A stretch of DNA of 64,000 bases from Clostridia bacterium UC5.1-1D2. GTDB lineage: Bacteria > Bacillota > Clostridia > Lachnospirales > Lachnospiraceae. The notes below the pieces were generated by a model. It saw nothing but the letters and a program-made list of their open reading frames with translations, was not told the DNA's origin and did not search any database. Positions 20,233 to 30,708 of the stretch are shown here, piece after piece. The number at the start of each line of letters is the position of its first letter. Position 1 is the stretch's first letter. Position numbers and translations under genes: made by a program. The DNA is taken from the NCBI GenBank assembly GCA_001304855.1, contig BBZN01000005.1:97413-161412 (forward strand), given 5' to 3'.

Positions 20233-20985
20233 ATGACACAATATCTCATCGTCTGCCCTCTGGTATTTGTGGCAGGCCTGGTGGATTCCATCGCAGGAGG
20301 AGGAGGACTTATTTCCCTGCCTGCATATTTCATCGCCAGGGTGCGTCCCATGTGGCCCTTGGAACCAATAAGCTGAGTTCGGCTATGGGCACTACCGTAT
20401 CCACCGCCCGCCTGGCCCGGCATGGCTATCTGAAGGGGAACGTACTGATGGCCATATGTTCGGCGGCCGCAGCTGTTACAGGGTCCGCTCTGGGAGCCGC
20501 CTCGCCTTGATGATGTCTGAGAGCGCCATCGGGCATATGATGATTGTAGTTCTTCCGGTTGTGACATTTTACGTGTTTCGCAACAAGGATTTGGGAGACA
20601 ATGAAAAAACAGGCACCATACCTAAAAACAGAGTGTTTGCCATTGCAATGGCGGCAGCTTTTTTGTGGGCGGATACGACGGCTTCTACGGACCCGGAACA
20701 GGCACCTTTCTTATTCTCATACTGACAGGCGCGGCCAGGCTGGACATCCGCAGCGCTTCCGCCCAGACCAAGGTCATAAACCTGTCCTCCAATGTGTCGG
20801 CTCTGGTAACCTTTATCATAGCGGGAAATGTGCTCTATCCCCTGGGTCTGACGGCGGGCGTCTGCTCCATTGCAGGCCATTATATAGGAGCGGGACTGGT
20901 GGCCAAAGACGGTAAAAAGGTGGTTCGGCCCGTGGTTTTAATGGTGCTGGCAATTCTTTTTGTGACAATAATAAGCGGCAGCTGA
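20233..20985 (+). CDS. TSUP-family (TauE/SafE) membrane transporter
   Basis: About 252 residues after correction, with seven or eight membrane segments. The N-terminal family motif is seen in LVDSIAGGGGLISLPAYF and the second half repeat in FVGGYDGFYGPGTGTFLIL, a TSUP hallmark. ALGTNKLSS is also typical. Homopolymer losses near 20342, 20505 and 20663 break the frame. The family moves sulfite, sulfoacetate or other small organosulfur anions across the membrane; the substrate is not deducible here. It is 46 bases before prmA and may be read together with it. Confidence 0.82.
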
Positions 20986-21031
20986 CAGAGCCCCCAGGGT
21001 TCGGCCCGGTCCGCAGACAGGAGTATAATAT

Positions 21032-21986
21032 ATGAAATGGAAAAAATTTACGTTAACCACAACCACAGAAGCTGTGGATCTGGTCAGCAGCATGCTGGAC
21101 GATATTGGGATAGAGGGAATTGAGATCGAGGACAATATTCCCCTGACGGAAAAGGAGACGAAGGGAATGTTTATTGACATTCTGCCGGAGCTTCCCCCGG
21201 ATGAGGCGTGGCCAGGGTGAGCTTTTATCTGGACGAGGGTACAGAGGTGGAGGAAATGCTGGGGAAGGTGGAGGAGGGGCTGGAGGAACTGAGCCTTTTT
21301 ACGGACCTGGGAGCCAGAACCATCACCGCCTCTGAGACGGAGGACAAGGACTGGATTAATAACTGGAAGCAGTATTTTAAGCCCTTTACGGTGGATGATA
21401 TTCTTATAAAGCCCACCTGGGAAACCGTTCCGGAGGAGCACAGGGACAAGCTGTTGGTACAGATTGATCCGGGAACGGCCTTCGGCACAGGCATGCATGA
21501 GACTACACAGCTGTGTATCCGCCAGCTGAAAAAATGGGTCAATGAGGATACGCTGCTACTGGACGTGGGGACAGGAAGCGGCATTCTGGGGATAACGGCG
21601 CTTAAGCTTGGGGCAGAGGAGGTCTGGGGCACAGATCTGGATGAAAATGCTATCACGGCCGTGGGCGGGAATCTGGAGGCCAACAACATTTCCACAGACA
21701 GATTCCATGTGCTTCAGGGCAACATCATCGACGACCCTTTGGTAAAGGACTGGGCGGGATATGGAAAATATGACGTAGTGGTTGCCAATATCCTGGCGGA
21801 CGTGATCATTAAGCTGGTGGATGAGGCGCCGGCCATCTGAAACAGGGGGGAGTTTTTATCACCTCCGGCATCATTGATATGAAGGAAGAAGCTGTAAAGG
21901 CTGCATTTGCAGGCTGTGACCTGCTGGAGATTGTGGAGATAACCAGACAGGGCGAGTGGGTGTCCGTCACGGCCAGAAAGAAGTAA
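21032..21986 (+). CDS. prmA: Ribosomal protein L11 methyltransferase
   Basis: SAM-dependent methyltransferase that trimethylates L11. N-terminal substrate-recognition domain (MKWKKFTLTTTTEAVDLVSS), then the class I fold with QIDPGTAFGTGMHETTQL, SAM motif LLLDVGTGSGILGI and the NPPF-like motif VVANILADVI. Length about 318 residues, as usual. Base losses near 21210 and 21830 split it; corrected, it ends WVSVTARKK with TAA at 21984. rsmE begins 12 bases later, the common prmA-rsmE pairing. Confidence 0.93.
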
Positions 21987-21997
21987 GGGGAAGGACC

Positions 21998-22746
21998 ATG
22001 CATCATTTTTTTGTGGCCCCCGGACAGATCGGGGATGGGCGCGTCCATATTACAGGCCCGGATGTAAACCATATGAGAAATGTTCTCCGAATGAAAACAG
22101 GGGAGGAAGTGCTTATCAGCGACGGAACCGGACAGGATTACCTGTGCAGGGTCTTGAGCCTGGAAAAGAGGAAGCAGTGGCGGTTATCGACTCCCTGTGC
22201 GGGGAATCCAGGGAGCTGCCTTCCAGAATCTGGCTCTTTCAGGGACTTCCCAAATCTGATAAGATGGATATGATTATCCAGAAGGCGGTGGAGCTGGGAG
22301 CGGCAGGGATTGTTCCGGTGGCGGCAAAGCATTCAGTTGTGAAGCTGGACGCCAGGAAGGAAGATGCCAGGATGAGGCGGTGGCGTTCCATCGGGGAGAG
22401 CGCGGCCAAGCAGTCCAAGCGGAGCGTAATGCCTGAGATTCTGGGGATTATGACTTTGAAAGAGGCGTTTGAATACACGGAGAGAGAGAAGTTTCATCTG
22501 CGTCTGATTCCCTATGAACACGCAGAGGGCATGGAGGGTACCAAAAAGCTTTTGGAGCAGGTGGCGCCCGGAAAAAATGTGGCCGTGTTCATTGGGCCTG
22601 AAGGCGGATTTGATGAGAGTGAGATCCGGGCGGCCCTTGCTATGGGCATAGAACCGGTAAGTCTGGGAAGGCGGATCCTGAGAACGGAGACTGCCGGACT
22701 TGCGGTCCTGTCGGCGCTGATGCTGCGGCTGGAAGGCGGCTTGTAG
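21998..22746 (+). CDS. rsmE: 16S rRNA (uracil1498-N3)-methyltransferase
   Basis: SPOUT-family methyltransferase, about 249 residues. N-terminal PUA-like domain (HHFFVAPGQI; HMRNVLRMKTGEEV), then the knot domain with FIGPEGGFDESE and LGRRILRTETAGLAVLSAL, which bind SAM. One frame break near 22160 is a homopolymer change. The start at 21998 follows GGAAGG. It is part of the prmA-rsmE-nifS-thiI run. Confidence 0.93.
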
Positions 22747-22776
22747 CCGGAGTCAGTTAAAGTGAAGGAGCAATCG

Positions 22777-23929
22777 ATGGAAGTATATTTTGATAATTCC
22801 GCTACCACCCGAGTGCTGGACAGCGTGAGGGATGTGGTGGTGAAGGTGATGACGGAGGATTACGGCAACCCCTCTGCTAAACACAGAAAGGGAATGGCTG
22901 CGGAGCAGTATGTGCGCCAGGCGGCTGCGGATATCGCCGGGACGCTGAAGGTAAAGAGCGGGAGATCCTTTTTACCTCCGGAGGGACGGAGTCAAACAAT
23001 ATGGCCCTTATAGGCTGCGCAATGGCCAATCAGAGGGCGGGCAGGCACATAATCAGCACCAGGATTGAACATGCCTCCGTATACAACCCTCTGGCATTTT
23101 TGGAGCAGCAGAACTTTGAAGTGACGTATCTGTCTGTGGATGAAAAGGGACACATTTCTCTGGAGGAGCTTAAAAATGCCATCGGCCGGATACGATTCTG
23201 GTGTCTGTGATGTATGTGAACAACGAGGTGGGAGCCATTGAGCCGGTAGAAGAAATAGCCGCGGCGGTTCACAGAGTGAACCCGGCCATTCTGTTTCACG
23301 TGGACGCCATACAGGCCTACGGCAAACTGGTTATCAGGCCGAAGAAGCAGGGGATCGACCTCCTTTCCGTGAGCGCCCACAAAATCCACGGTCCAAAGGG
23401 AGTGGGTTTCCTCTATGTAGATGAGCGCGTGAAAATCAAACCTCTTCTCTACGGCGGCGGCCAGCAGAAGGGGATGCGCTCCGGGACTGAAAATGTCCCC
23501 GGCATTGCAGGCCTTGGCGTGGCGGCTAAAGAAATGTATAGGGACCATGGGGAGAAAATAGCCTATATAGCAGGCGTCAAGGATTACCTGATAGAAAGGA
23601 TGGGGGCTCTGGACGGGGTGACTATCAACAGCTTTAAGGGGATGGAGAGCGCTCCCCAGATAGTCAGCGCAAGCTTTGCCGGGGTGCGGAGCGAAGTGCT
23701 CCTCCACGCGCTGGAAGACAGGGGCGTCTACGTGTCCTCAGGCTCCGCCTGCTCCTCCAATCATCCTGCCGTCAGCGGAACCTTAAAAGCTATGGGAGTA
23801 AAGAAGGAGCTTCTGGATTCCACATTGAGGTTCAGTCTGGGAGTGTTTAATAAAAAAGAGGAAGTGGATTACTGTGTGGAGGCGCTGGAGGAACTGCTTC
23901 CGGCGCTCAGGCGGTATCACAGAGGTTAG
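22777..23929 (+). CDS. Cysteine desulfurase, ThiI partner (NifS/IscS family)
   Basis: PLP enzyme of about 384 residues that takes sulfur from cysteine. N-terminus YFDNSATTRV; PLP Lys in SVSAHKIHGPKG; persulfide Cys in YVSSGSACSSNHP, in the short active-site loop. TSGGTESNNMALIG is the PLP-phosphate region. Homopolymer losses near 22965 and 23190 split the frame. The start at 22777 follows AAGGAG. It lies directly before thiI, as in B. subtilis where NifZ serves ThiI, so it probably supplies sulfur for tRNA 4-thiouridine. Confidence 0.9.
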
Positions 23930-24026
23930 CCCGGCGCGCCGGATGGGGGTATCCCTTTCGGCCCGTGAGTGAAGGGGCGAAGGAAAAAGCCTGTATCGGG
24001 GCTTAAGTGAAAGAAAGAGGTAAAAG

Positions 24027-25211
24027 ATGCAGTACCAGTCATTTTTAATTAAGTATGCGGAGATCGGCACAAAGGGCAAGAACCGTTATATGTTTGAGGA
24101 CGCCCTGATTAAGCAGATTCGTTATGCCTTAAAGGACGTGGAGGGAGCCTTTGAGGTGACCAAGGAATCAGGCCGAATCTATGTTAAGGCAGAGGGAGCC
24201 TATGATTACGACGATACGGTGGAGGCATTGAAGCGGGTCTTTGGAATCGCAGATATCTGCCCTATGGTCCAGTTTGACAATAAGGATTATGAGAACCTGA
24301 AAAAGCGCGTGGCAGAGTATATGGATCAGGTTTATCCCGATAAGAACCTCACCTTCAAGGTGGTTTCCAGAAGAGGCGACAAGCAGTATCCTGTAAACTC
24401 CGAGCAGATGAACCGGGATTTGGGGGAAGTTATTCTGGAGGCATTTCCTCAGATGAAGGTGGATGTCCACAATCCCGACGTTCTGCTGAGGGTGGAGGTG
24501 CGCCAGAAGGTGAATCTGTTCTCTCGCATGATCCCCGGACCGGGAGGCATGCCTGTGGGAACCAACGGGAGGGCCATGCTCCTTCTCTCAGGCGGCATCG
24601 ACAGCCCGGTGGCAGGCTATATGATTGCAAAAAGAGGCGTGAAAATAGACGCAGTGTACTTCCATGCGCCCCCCTATACCAGCGACAGGGCCAAGCAGAA
24701 GGTAGTGGATCTGGCAAACCTGGTGGCCGGATATGCAGGGCCGATGACTCTCCACGTGGTGAATTTCACAGATATCCAGCTTTATATTTATGATAAATGC
24801 CCCCACGAGGAGCTTACGATTATCATGCGGCGCTACATGATGCGGATCGCACAGACTATTGCGGAACGCACAGGCTCCATCGGGCTTATAACCGGGGAGA
24901 GCATCGGACAGGTGGCCTCCCAGACCCTTCAGTCACTGGCAGCCACCAACGAGGTGTGCACCATGCCGGTGTTCCGTCCGGTTATCGGCTTTGACAAGCA
25001 GGAGATTGTGGACGTATCTGAGAAAATCGGAACTTATGAGACTTCGATCCAGCCTTATGAGGACTGCTGTACTATCTTTGTGGCAAAGCATCCGGTGACA
25101 AAACCCAATATCAATGTGATCCACAGCTCGGAGCGGCATCTGGCTGAGAAGATAGATGAGTTGGTTCAGACTGCCCTCGATACCACAGAAGAAATCTTGT
25201 GTCAGGGATAA
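24027..25211 (+). CDS. thiI: tRNA 4-thiouridine sulfurtransferase
   Basis: Intact, 394 residues. It has an N-terminal ferredoxin-like plus THUMP region that binds tRNA and a PP-loop ATP pyrophosphatase domain (LLLSGGIDSPVAGYM). There is no rhodanese domain, so it is the short type that works with a dedicated cysteine desulfurase, found just upstream. A Cys pair lies in PYEDCCTIFVAKHP. It makes s4U at position 8 of tRNA. Confidence 0.94.
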   Translation: MQYQSFLIKYAEIGTKGKNRYMFEDALIKQIRYALKDVEGAFEVTKESGRIYVKAEGAYDYDDTVEALKRVFGIADICPMVQFDNKDYENLKKRVAEYMDQVYPDKNLTFKVVSRRGDKQYPVNSEQMNRDLGEVILEAFPQMKVDVHNPDVLLRVEVRQKVNLFSRMIPGPGGMPVGTNGRAMLLLSGGIDSPVAGYMIAKRGVKIDAVYFHAPPYTSDRAKQKVVDLANLVAGYAGPMTLHVVNFTDIQLYIYDKCPHEELTIIMRRYMMRIAQTIAERTGSIGLITGESIGQVASQTLQSLAATNEVCTMPVFRPVIGFDKQEIVDVSEKIGTYETSIQPYEDCCTIFVAKHPVTKPNINVIHSSERHLAEKIDELVQTALDTTEEILCQG

Positions 25212-25252
25212 TTTCCGGGGACTGTAAAAAAGAACCCAGCTGTTTTCCTGGG

Positions 25253-25289
25253 AAATAAAAAAGCTGCCTGCAATCACCTGCAGGCAGCT
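25253..25289 (-). terminator. Terminator of the HPr-like gene
   Basis: The stem AGCTGCCTGCA/TGCAGGCAGCT with a 6-base loop (262-289) is followed on the minus strand by a T run (TTTTTTATTT). Confidence 0.85.
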
Positions 25290-25314
25290 AACCGGTTATA
25301 AGAACGGAACCGAA

Positions 25315-25548
25315 TCAGTCGATGATATAGGGAGACAGAATAGCCAAAACTTGATCAACGTCCTGGTTTGCATGGATATTTAAGTCGATAGGCTTGGACA
25401 AATCCAGGCTGAAAATTCCCATGATGGACTTAGCGTCAATTACGTATCTGCCGGAAACCAAATCAAAATCATAATCAAACTTAGACAAATCATTTACAAA
25501 TGATTTAACCTTGTCAATGGAATTTAATGATATACGAACTGTTTTCAT
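25315..25548 (-). CDS. HPr-like protein lacking the phosphorylatable histidine
   Basis: 77 residues, HPr fold length. The HPr kinase site region is kept (VIDAKSIMGIFSLDLSKP, equal to the Ser46 region KSIMGVMSL). The N-terminal active-site loop that should hold His15 (G-x-H-A-R-P) is replaced by ISLNSIDKVKSFVNDLSKF, so it cannot carry phosphate for sugar PTS transport. This resembles Crh of Bacillus, which lacks His15 and works only as a regulatory partner of CcpA. AAGGAGG precedes the ATG, and a good promoter and terminator make it a single-gene unit. Confidence 0.8.
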   Translation of the reverse strand: MKTVRISLNSIDKVKSFVNDLSKFDYDFDLVSGRYVIDAKSIMGIFSLDLSKPIDLNIHANQDVDQVLAILSPYIID

Positions 25549-25613
25549 ACGAAGAACCCTCCTTGTGATGTGTGTTAAGGCGGAGCAGCCATCCAGTGGC
25601 CTCCAATGCTTTA

Positions 25614-25642
25614 ATACTACAGACAGGAAGGGTAAAAGTCAA
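25614..25642 (-). promoter_or_regulatory. Promoter of the HPr-like gene
   Basis: On the minus strand: TTGACT (25642-25637), 17-base spacer, TAGTAT (25619-25614). Confidence 0.65.
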
Positions 25643-25705
25643 TAGTGAGATTGCATGAAAAACACAGTCAGAAACTGTAACACATTGTGAACAGGAGGTT
25701 TTGCC

Positions 25706-27065
25706 ATGCCGAAAGCAGCCCTTCATAACCTGGGATGCAAAGTAAATGCTTATGAAACTGAGGCTATGCAGCAGCAGCTGGAAGCCAGGGGATATGAGAT
25801 CGTGCCCTTTGATGAAAAGGCGGATGTTTATATTATAAATACCTGCTCTGTCACCAACATCGCAGACCGGAAATCCCGCCAGATGCTTCACCGGGCAAAG
25901 AAGCTGAACCCTGAGGCCGTGGTGGTGGCTGCCGGCTGCTATGTGCAGGTGGCGGCGGATTCCCTGAAAGAAGACGGGGCGGTGGATGTAATTATCGGAA
26001 ATAATAAAAAGGGAGAGCTGGCTGATATTCTGGAGTCCGCCCTCAAAAAAAGGGGGAGAAAGACAGCTCCCTCCATTTGGTGGACATTGCACAGGCCCGA
26101 GACTACGAATCCCTCCACCTGAGCCGGATGTCGGATCATACCAGAGCCTTTATCAAGGTTCAGGACGGCTGCAATCAGTTCTGCAGCTACTGCATTATAC
26201 CCTATGCCAGAGGGCGGGTGAGAAGCAGGCGCCGGAGGACGTTGTACGGGAAGTTGAGGAGCTGGTGGCCGGGGGATATAAGGAAGTGGTGATGACCGGA
26301 ATCCACCTGAGCTCCTACGGTATGGAGCACAAGGAGGAGGGGCCGGGTACAGGGGGGCAACTGGGATCACGGGCCGCTTTTGGATTTGATAAGAAGGATT
26401 CACGCCGTTCCCGGCCTGGAGCGCATCCGCTTAGGTTCCCTGGAGCCAAGGATAATCACGGAGGAGTTTGCCGGGGCTCTGGCTGCAATGCCGGGGTTCT
26501 GCCCCCATTTCCATCTGTCCCTTCAGAGCGGCTGTGATGAGACGCTAAAACGGATGAACCGCCATTACACCACAGAGGATTATCTCCGGCGGTGCGAAAT
26601 CCTGAGAAACTCCTTTGCAGATCCTGCCATAACCACAGACGTGATTGCAGGCTTTCCCGGCGAAACCGACCAGGAGTTTCAAAAGACCAGGGAATTTCTG
26701 GAAAAGGTGCATTTCTATGAGATGCATGTTTTTAAATACTCCAGGAGGGCGGGAACCAGGGCGCAGTGATGCCTGACCAGGTGCCGGAGCCGGTAAAAGG
26801 GCAGAGGAGCGATATCCTTCTTGAACTGGGGGCGGCTATGTCCAGGGAGTACCGCAGCCGGTTTGCGGGCAGAGAAGTTTCTGTGCTCTTTGAGGAGAGG
26901 ACGGAGATTGAGGGCAGGAGATATATGACCGGCTTTACGCCCCAGTATGTGAAAGCGGCTCTTTTGCTTCAGTCTGACGGCGGGGAAAATGAACTGGCCG
27001 GGCGGATATACAGAGTCAGGGCCGGGGAAATTTTAAAGGATCAGTTTCTGACAGTGGAATTATAG
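25706..27065 (+). CDS. mtaB: tRNA t6A37 methylthiotransferase
   Basis: Radical-SAM methylthiotransferase, about 450 residues, that turns t6A37 into ms2t6A in tRNA-Lys. N-terminal UPF0004 domain with the first cluster cysteines ([36 protein letters not shown]), radical-SAM cluster CNQFCSYC in [20 protein letters not shown], then a C-terminal TRAM domain. Homopolymer losses (about 26055, 26235, 26345 and 26765) split the frame into pieces; all motifs survive. The motif order and CIIPYARGR fit MtaB better than MiaB. Confidence 0.92.
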
Positions 27066-27160
27066 AAAAAATAGGAATAAAAAGCAGGAAAAGACAGAAA
27101 GATTGTGCGACATTTTCCAAAAAGGGCACATTTAATGTAAAAAATTAAGAAAATAGTCTA

Positions 27161-27189
27161 TTGCCGAATGGTGAAATATAGGGTAGAAT
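27161..27189 (+). promoter_or_regulatory. Promoter upstream of ireB
   Basis: TTGCCG (27161-27166), 17-base spacer, TAGAAT (27184-27189), 30 bases before the ireB start. Confidence 0.6.
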
Positions 27190-27218
27190 AAGAAAGAATA
27201 CTTAAAGGACGTGATGAC

Positions 27219-27479
27219 ATGGGCAATATAAGTGAGACACAATATTTTCAGGCTGTTCAGGACAAGAAGATGGAAGTCAGTGATGTGCTGGAGCAGGTGT
27301 ATATTGCCTTGACCGAGAAAGGATATAACCCTATCAATCAGATTGTGGGATATATCATGTCTGGGGACCCGACTTATATTACCAGCCATAAGGGCGCCAG
27401 AAGTCTTATCATGAAGGTAGAACGGGATGAGATTCTGGAGGAACTGATGGCTGTGTATATTGATGCCTGTCTCCGGTAG
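27219..27479 (+). CDS. ireB: IreB-family regulatory phosphoprotein
   Basis: 86 residues, intact, the family's full length. The protein is strongly conserved in Firmicutes ([36 protein letters not shown]). In Enterococcus IreB is a substrate of the Ser/Thr kinase IreK and reduces cephalosporin resistance. It leads the ireB-ruvX-DUF1292 cluster usual in Firmicutes. Confidence 0.93.
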   Translation: MGNISETQYFQAVQDKKMEVSDVLEQVYIALTEKGYNPINQIVGYIMSGDPTYITSHKGARSLIMKVERDEILEELMAVYIDACLR

Positions 27480-27738
27480 ACATTTGCATGTTTGAAACAT
27501 CGTTGTTCCTGTGAGAAGCAGGGATTTTCAAATATGCTGTTCGGAACAGGCAGTGTGCGCGCTTCGTGAGAAAAGAGAAGGTCCCTTCCGGGATCTTCGG
27601 GCAATGTACGGATATGGGATATGAGAGGGATGCATCAGTTGGTGGATAACCAGCTGGTTTTGTTGTGCATTCATTTATTTCTGCGGAATGACCGGTCAAA
27701 CAGCGTTTTTGGATAGAGACAGTCGGAGGAAATTGAAT

Positions 27739-28190
27739 ATGAGAATTATGGGGCTGGATTACGGCTCGAAAACAGTTGGGTGGCAGTCTGCGATTCTTTG
27801 GGCATTACGGCGCAGACCGTGGAAACTATAACCAGGAAGGAAGAGGACAAGCTGCGCCGGACTTTGGCGAGAATTGAGGCTTTAATCGATGAATATGCGA
27901 TTGAACGCATTGTTCTTGGATATCCTAAGAATATGAACAATACCATCGGAGAGCGGGCCAGAAAGACGGAGGAATTGAAAACGGCTTTGGAACGGCGCAC
28001 CGGACTTCCCGTTATTCTGTGGGATGAACGGCTGACTACGGTGGCGGCAAACCGGGTTCTTATGGAGAGCGGCGTGCGCAGGGAGCACAGGAAAGAAAGT
28101 GTGGACCAGATTGCGGCAGCCATGATACTTCAGGGATATCTGGATTCTCTGAGCACAGAGGAAAAGAGCCGGATAGCGGAAGGAAAGTGA
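27739..28190 (+). CDS. ruvX: Putative Holliday junction resolvase / pre-16S rRNA nuclease
   Basis: RNase-H-fold YqgF protein, about 151 residues. N-terminal [17 protein letters not shown], central [17 protein letters not shown], then [12 protein letters not shown] and [14 protein letters not shown], with the Asp/Glu active-site set. A missing G near 27779 hides the first 14 residues; corrected, the start is ATG 27739 with GGAGGA upstream. The family processes the 5' end of 16S rRNA and was first thought to be a resolvase. It follows ireB after a 259-base gap with no other gene. Confidence 0.92.
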
Positions 28191-28221
28191 TTTTCAGACA
28201 TGCTCTGGAATACGGGAGAGA

Positions 28222-28506
28222 ATGATGGAAGATAAAAAGGACGCCTTAATAACAATGACGGCGGATTCGGGAGAATCTGTGGATTTTTATGTATTAGAAG
28301 AAACCAGGATTAATGCAAGGGGATATCTGCTTGTGACAGACGCGCCGGAGGGCGAGGACGGGGAATGCTATATTCTTAAAGATGTATCCGGCCCTCAGGA
28401 TGCGGAAGCTGTGTATGAGTTCGTGGAAGATGACCGGGAGCTGGACGGCCTTATGGGCGTCTTTGAAGAGCTTTTGAGCGATGCGGATGTGGACCTTGAA
28501 AAATAG
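28222..28506 (+). CDS. DUF1292 protein (YrzB family)
   Basis: 94 residues, acidic, intact. Typical DUF1292 sequence (ITMTADSGESVDFYVLEETR; YLLVTDAPEGEDGECYILKD). Function unknown; the family is nearly always found with ireB and ruvX in Firmicutes, as here. Two adjacent ATGs (28222 and 28225) can serve as the start. Confidence 0.9.
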   Translation: MMEDKKDALITMTADSGESVDFYVLEETRINARGYLLVTDAPEGEDGECYILKDVSGPQDAEAVYEFVEDDRELDGLMGVFEELLSDADVDLEK

Positions 28507-28524
28507 AGATATGGAGGAACGAAA

Positions 28525-30520
28525 TTGAATTTAGAAGAAAACCAGAATACAACAGAGACGAAAGACCAGGCTCCGGCAGTGCAGCAGCAGGCAAAGAAGC
28601 CTCAGAGCAGAAAACCGGCTCCTAAAAAGACGGCTCCCAAGGAACCGGCGCAGAAGGACCAGGCCGGCAAGAGCCAGGGAGAGGGGGGCAGGAGAAAATC
28701 GTCCTCAGGCTCCAGGCAGAATCAGGGCCAGTCCAGAAACCGCAGCGAACAGAAGGCGGGCGCGGCGGCGGAGAGCGCCAGAAATGCAGGCGCGTCCGTC
28801 CAGGCGGGGGCTAAGGCTGCCAAAGATGCAAACCTGCCTGCCCAGGCAAAAACGTTCCGGCAAAAAGGACGGAAAAGGAAAGCTTAAAATCATTCCTTTG
28901 GGAGGCCTGGAGCAGATCGGCATGAATATCACTGCCTTTGAGTACGATGACAGTATCATTATTGTAGACTGTGGTCTGGCCTTCCCGGGGGACGATATGC
29001 TGGGAATCGATCTGGTTATCCCGGATGTGACCTACTTAAAGCAGAATATCGATAAAGTGAAGGGATTTGTCATCACTCATGGACATGAGGATCATATCGG
29101 AGCCCTCCCCTATATCCTGCAGCAGATCAATGTGCCTGTATACGGGACGAAGCTCACCGTGGCCTCATAGAGCATAAGCTGAAGGAACACAACCTGATGA
29201 AGAACACCAAGCGCAAGGTGATGAAGCATGGACAGTCTGTGAATCTTGGATGTTTCCGCGTGGAATTCATCAAGACAAACCACAGTATCCAGGACGCCTC
29301 CGCTCTGGCTATCTTTTCGCCGGTGGGCATTGTCCTTCACACCGGGGACTTTAAAATCGACTATACCCCTGTGTTTGGAGATCCCATCGATCTGCAGCGG
29401 TTTGCCGAGCTGGGCAAAAAGGGAGTTCTGGCCCTTCTGGCGGACAGTACCAACGCCACCCGTCCCGGTTTCACCATGTCGGAGCGGACGGTTGGAAAAA
29501 CCTTTGATTCCATCTTTTCGGAGCACGCCGGGCAGAGAATAATAGTGGCTACCTTCGCCTCCAATGTGGACCGTGTGCAGCAGATTGTAAATACCGCATA
29601 CAAATACGGCCGCAAGGTGGTTGTGGAAGGCCGCAGTATGGTAAATGTTATGGAGATTGCCAGTGAACACGGATATATTAAAGTGCCTGAGGGGACCCTT
29701 ATTGATATAGAACACCTGAAGAATTATCCTCCTGAGAAAACGGTGCTGATCACCACAGGAAGCCAGGGGGAGTCCATGGCCGCTCTGTCGCGCATGGCCG
29801 CCAGCATTCACAAGAAGGTTTCCATTGTCCCAGGGGATGTGGTGATTTTGAGCTCTACGCCTATTCCGGGCAATGAGAAAGCGGTTTCCAACGTAGTGAA
29901 CGAGCTTTCCATGAAGGGGGCTCAGGTTATCTGCCAGGATACCCACGTATCAGGACATGCCTGCCAGGAGGATTTAAAACTGGTTTACTCCCTGATTCAT
30001 CCCAAATTTGCCATACCCATCCACGGCGAGTTCCGCCACCGTATGGCGCAGAAAGAGCTGGCTGAGTTTATGGGCGTGCCAAAGGACAACGCCATTCTTG
30101 TAAGCTCAGGGGATGTGGTGGCTCTGGACGAGGACAGCTGCGAAGTTATCGACCATGTTGCCTGCGGAGGTATCTTTGTAGACGGACTGGGCGTAGGCGA
30201 TGTGGGGAATATCGTATTACGGGATAGACAAAACCTGGCCCAAAATGGTATTATTGTAGTGGTTCTCACATTGGAGAAGCACAGCAACCAGCTTCTTGCA
30301 GGACCGGATATTGTATCCAGGGCTTTGTGTATGTGCGCGAGTCCGAGGATCTGCTGGAGGAAGCCACACGGTTGTGGCGGACGCAGTTCAGGATTGTCTG
30401 GACCGCCATGTCAGCGACTGGGGCAAGATCAAAAACATTATCAAAGACAGTTTAAGTGACTTTTTGTGGAAGCGCATGAAGCGCAACCCGGTAATTCTTC
30501 CGATTATTATGGAAGTGTAG
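28525..30520 (+). CDS. rnjA: Ribonuclease J with long basic N-terminal extension
   Basis: Metallo-beta-lactamase ribonuclease, about 665 residues. Before the catalytic core lies a 115-residue low-complexity extension rich in Lys, Ala, Gln and Pro. The core starts near KLKIIPLGGLEQIGMN and has FVITHGHEDHIGALPY (zinc site), the beta-CASP part and HGEFRHRMAQKELAEFMG. Homopolymer losses near 28855, 29160 and 30325 split the frame. The start is TTG with GGAGG upstream. It cuts and trims mRNA from the 5' end. The extension is unlike B. subtilis RNase J1 and may bind RNA or partners. Confidence 0.9.
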
Positions 30521-30708
30521 AAATTCAGGCACGTCTGAAGAGTTACGTTCGCCGTCTGTACGTCCTGGGCTGCTGTATACATGACCGGGATTCCGGCTGT
30601 GGAGCCCGCTGCTTGGACAAGCCTTTTGCGGCATGGGGCGCACAGGCGGCAGACGCAATTGAAGACAGGCTTCAGGAATGGCCCGGGGCAGAACAAGAGG
30701 ATTGAATT

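Noticed and set aside
21024..21029. TATAAT just before prmA as a -10 box
   Set aside because: It is only three bases before the start codon and lies right after the RBS; no room for a leader.
30521..30708. Possible small gene between rnjA and the MltG-like gene (frame 30466-30705)
   Set aside because: It starts inside rnjA in another frame, has no RBS and no family resemblance.
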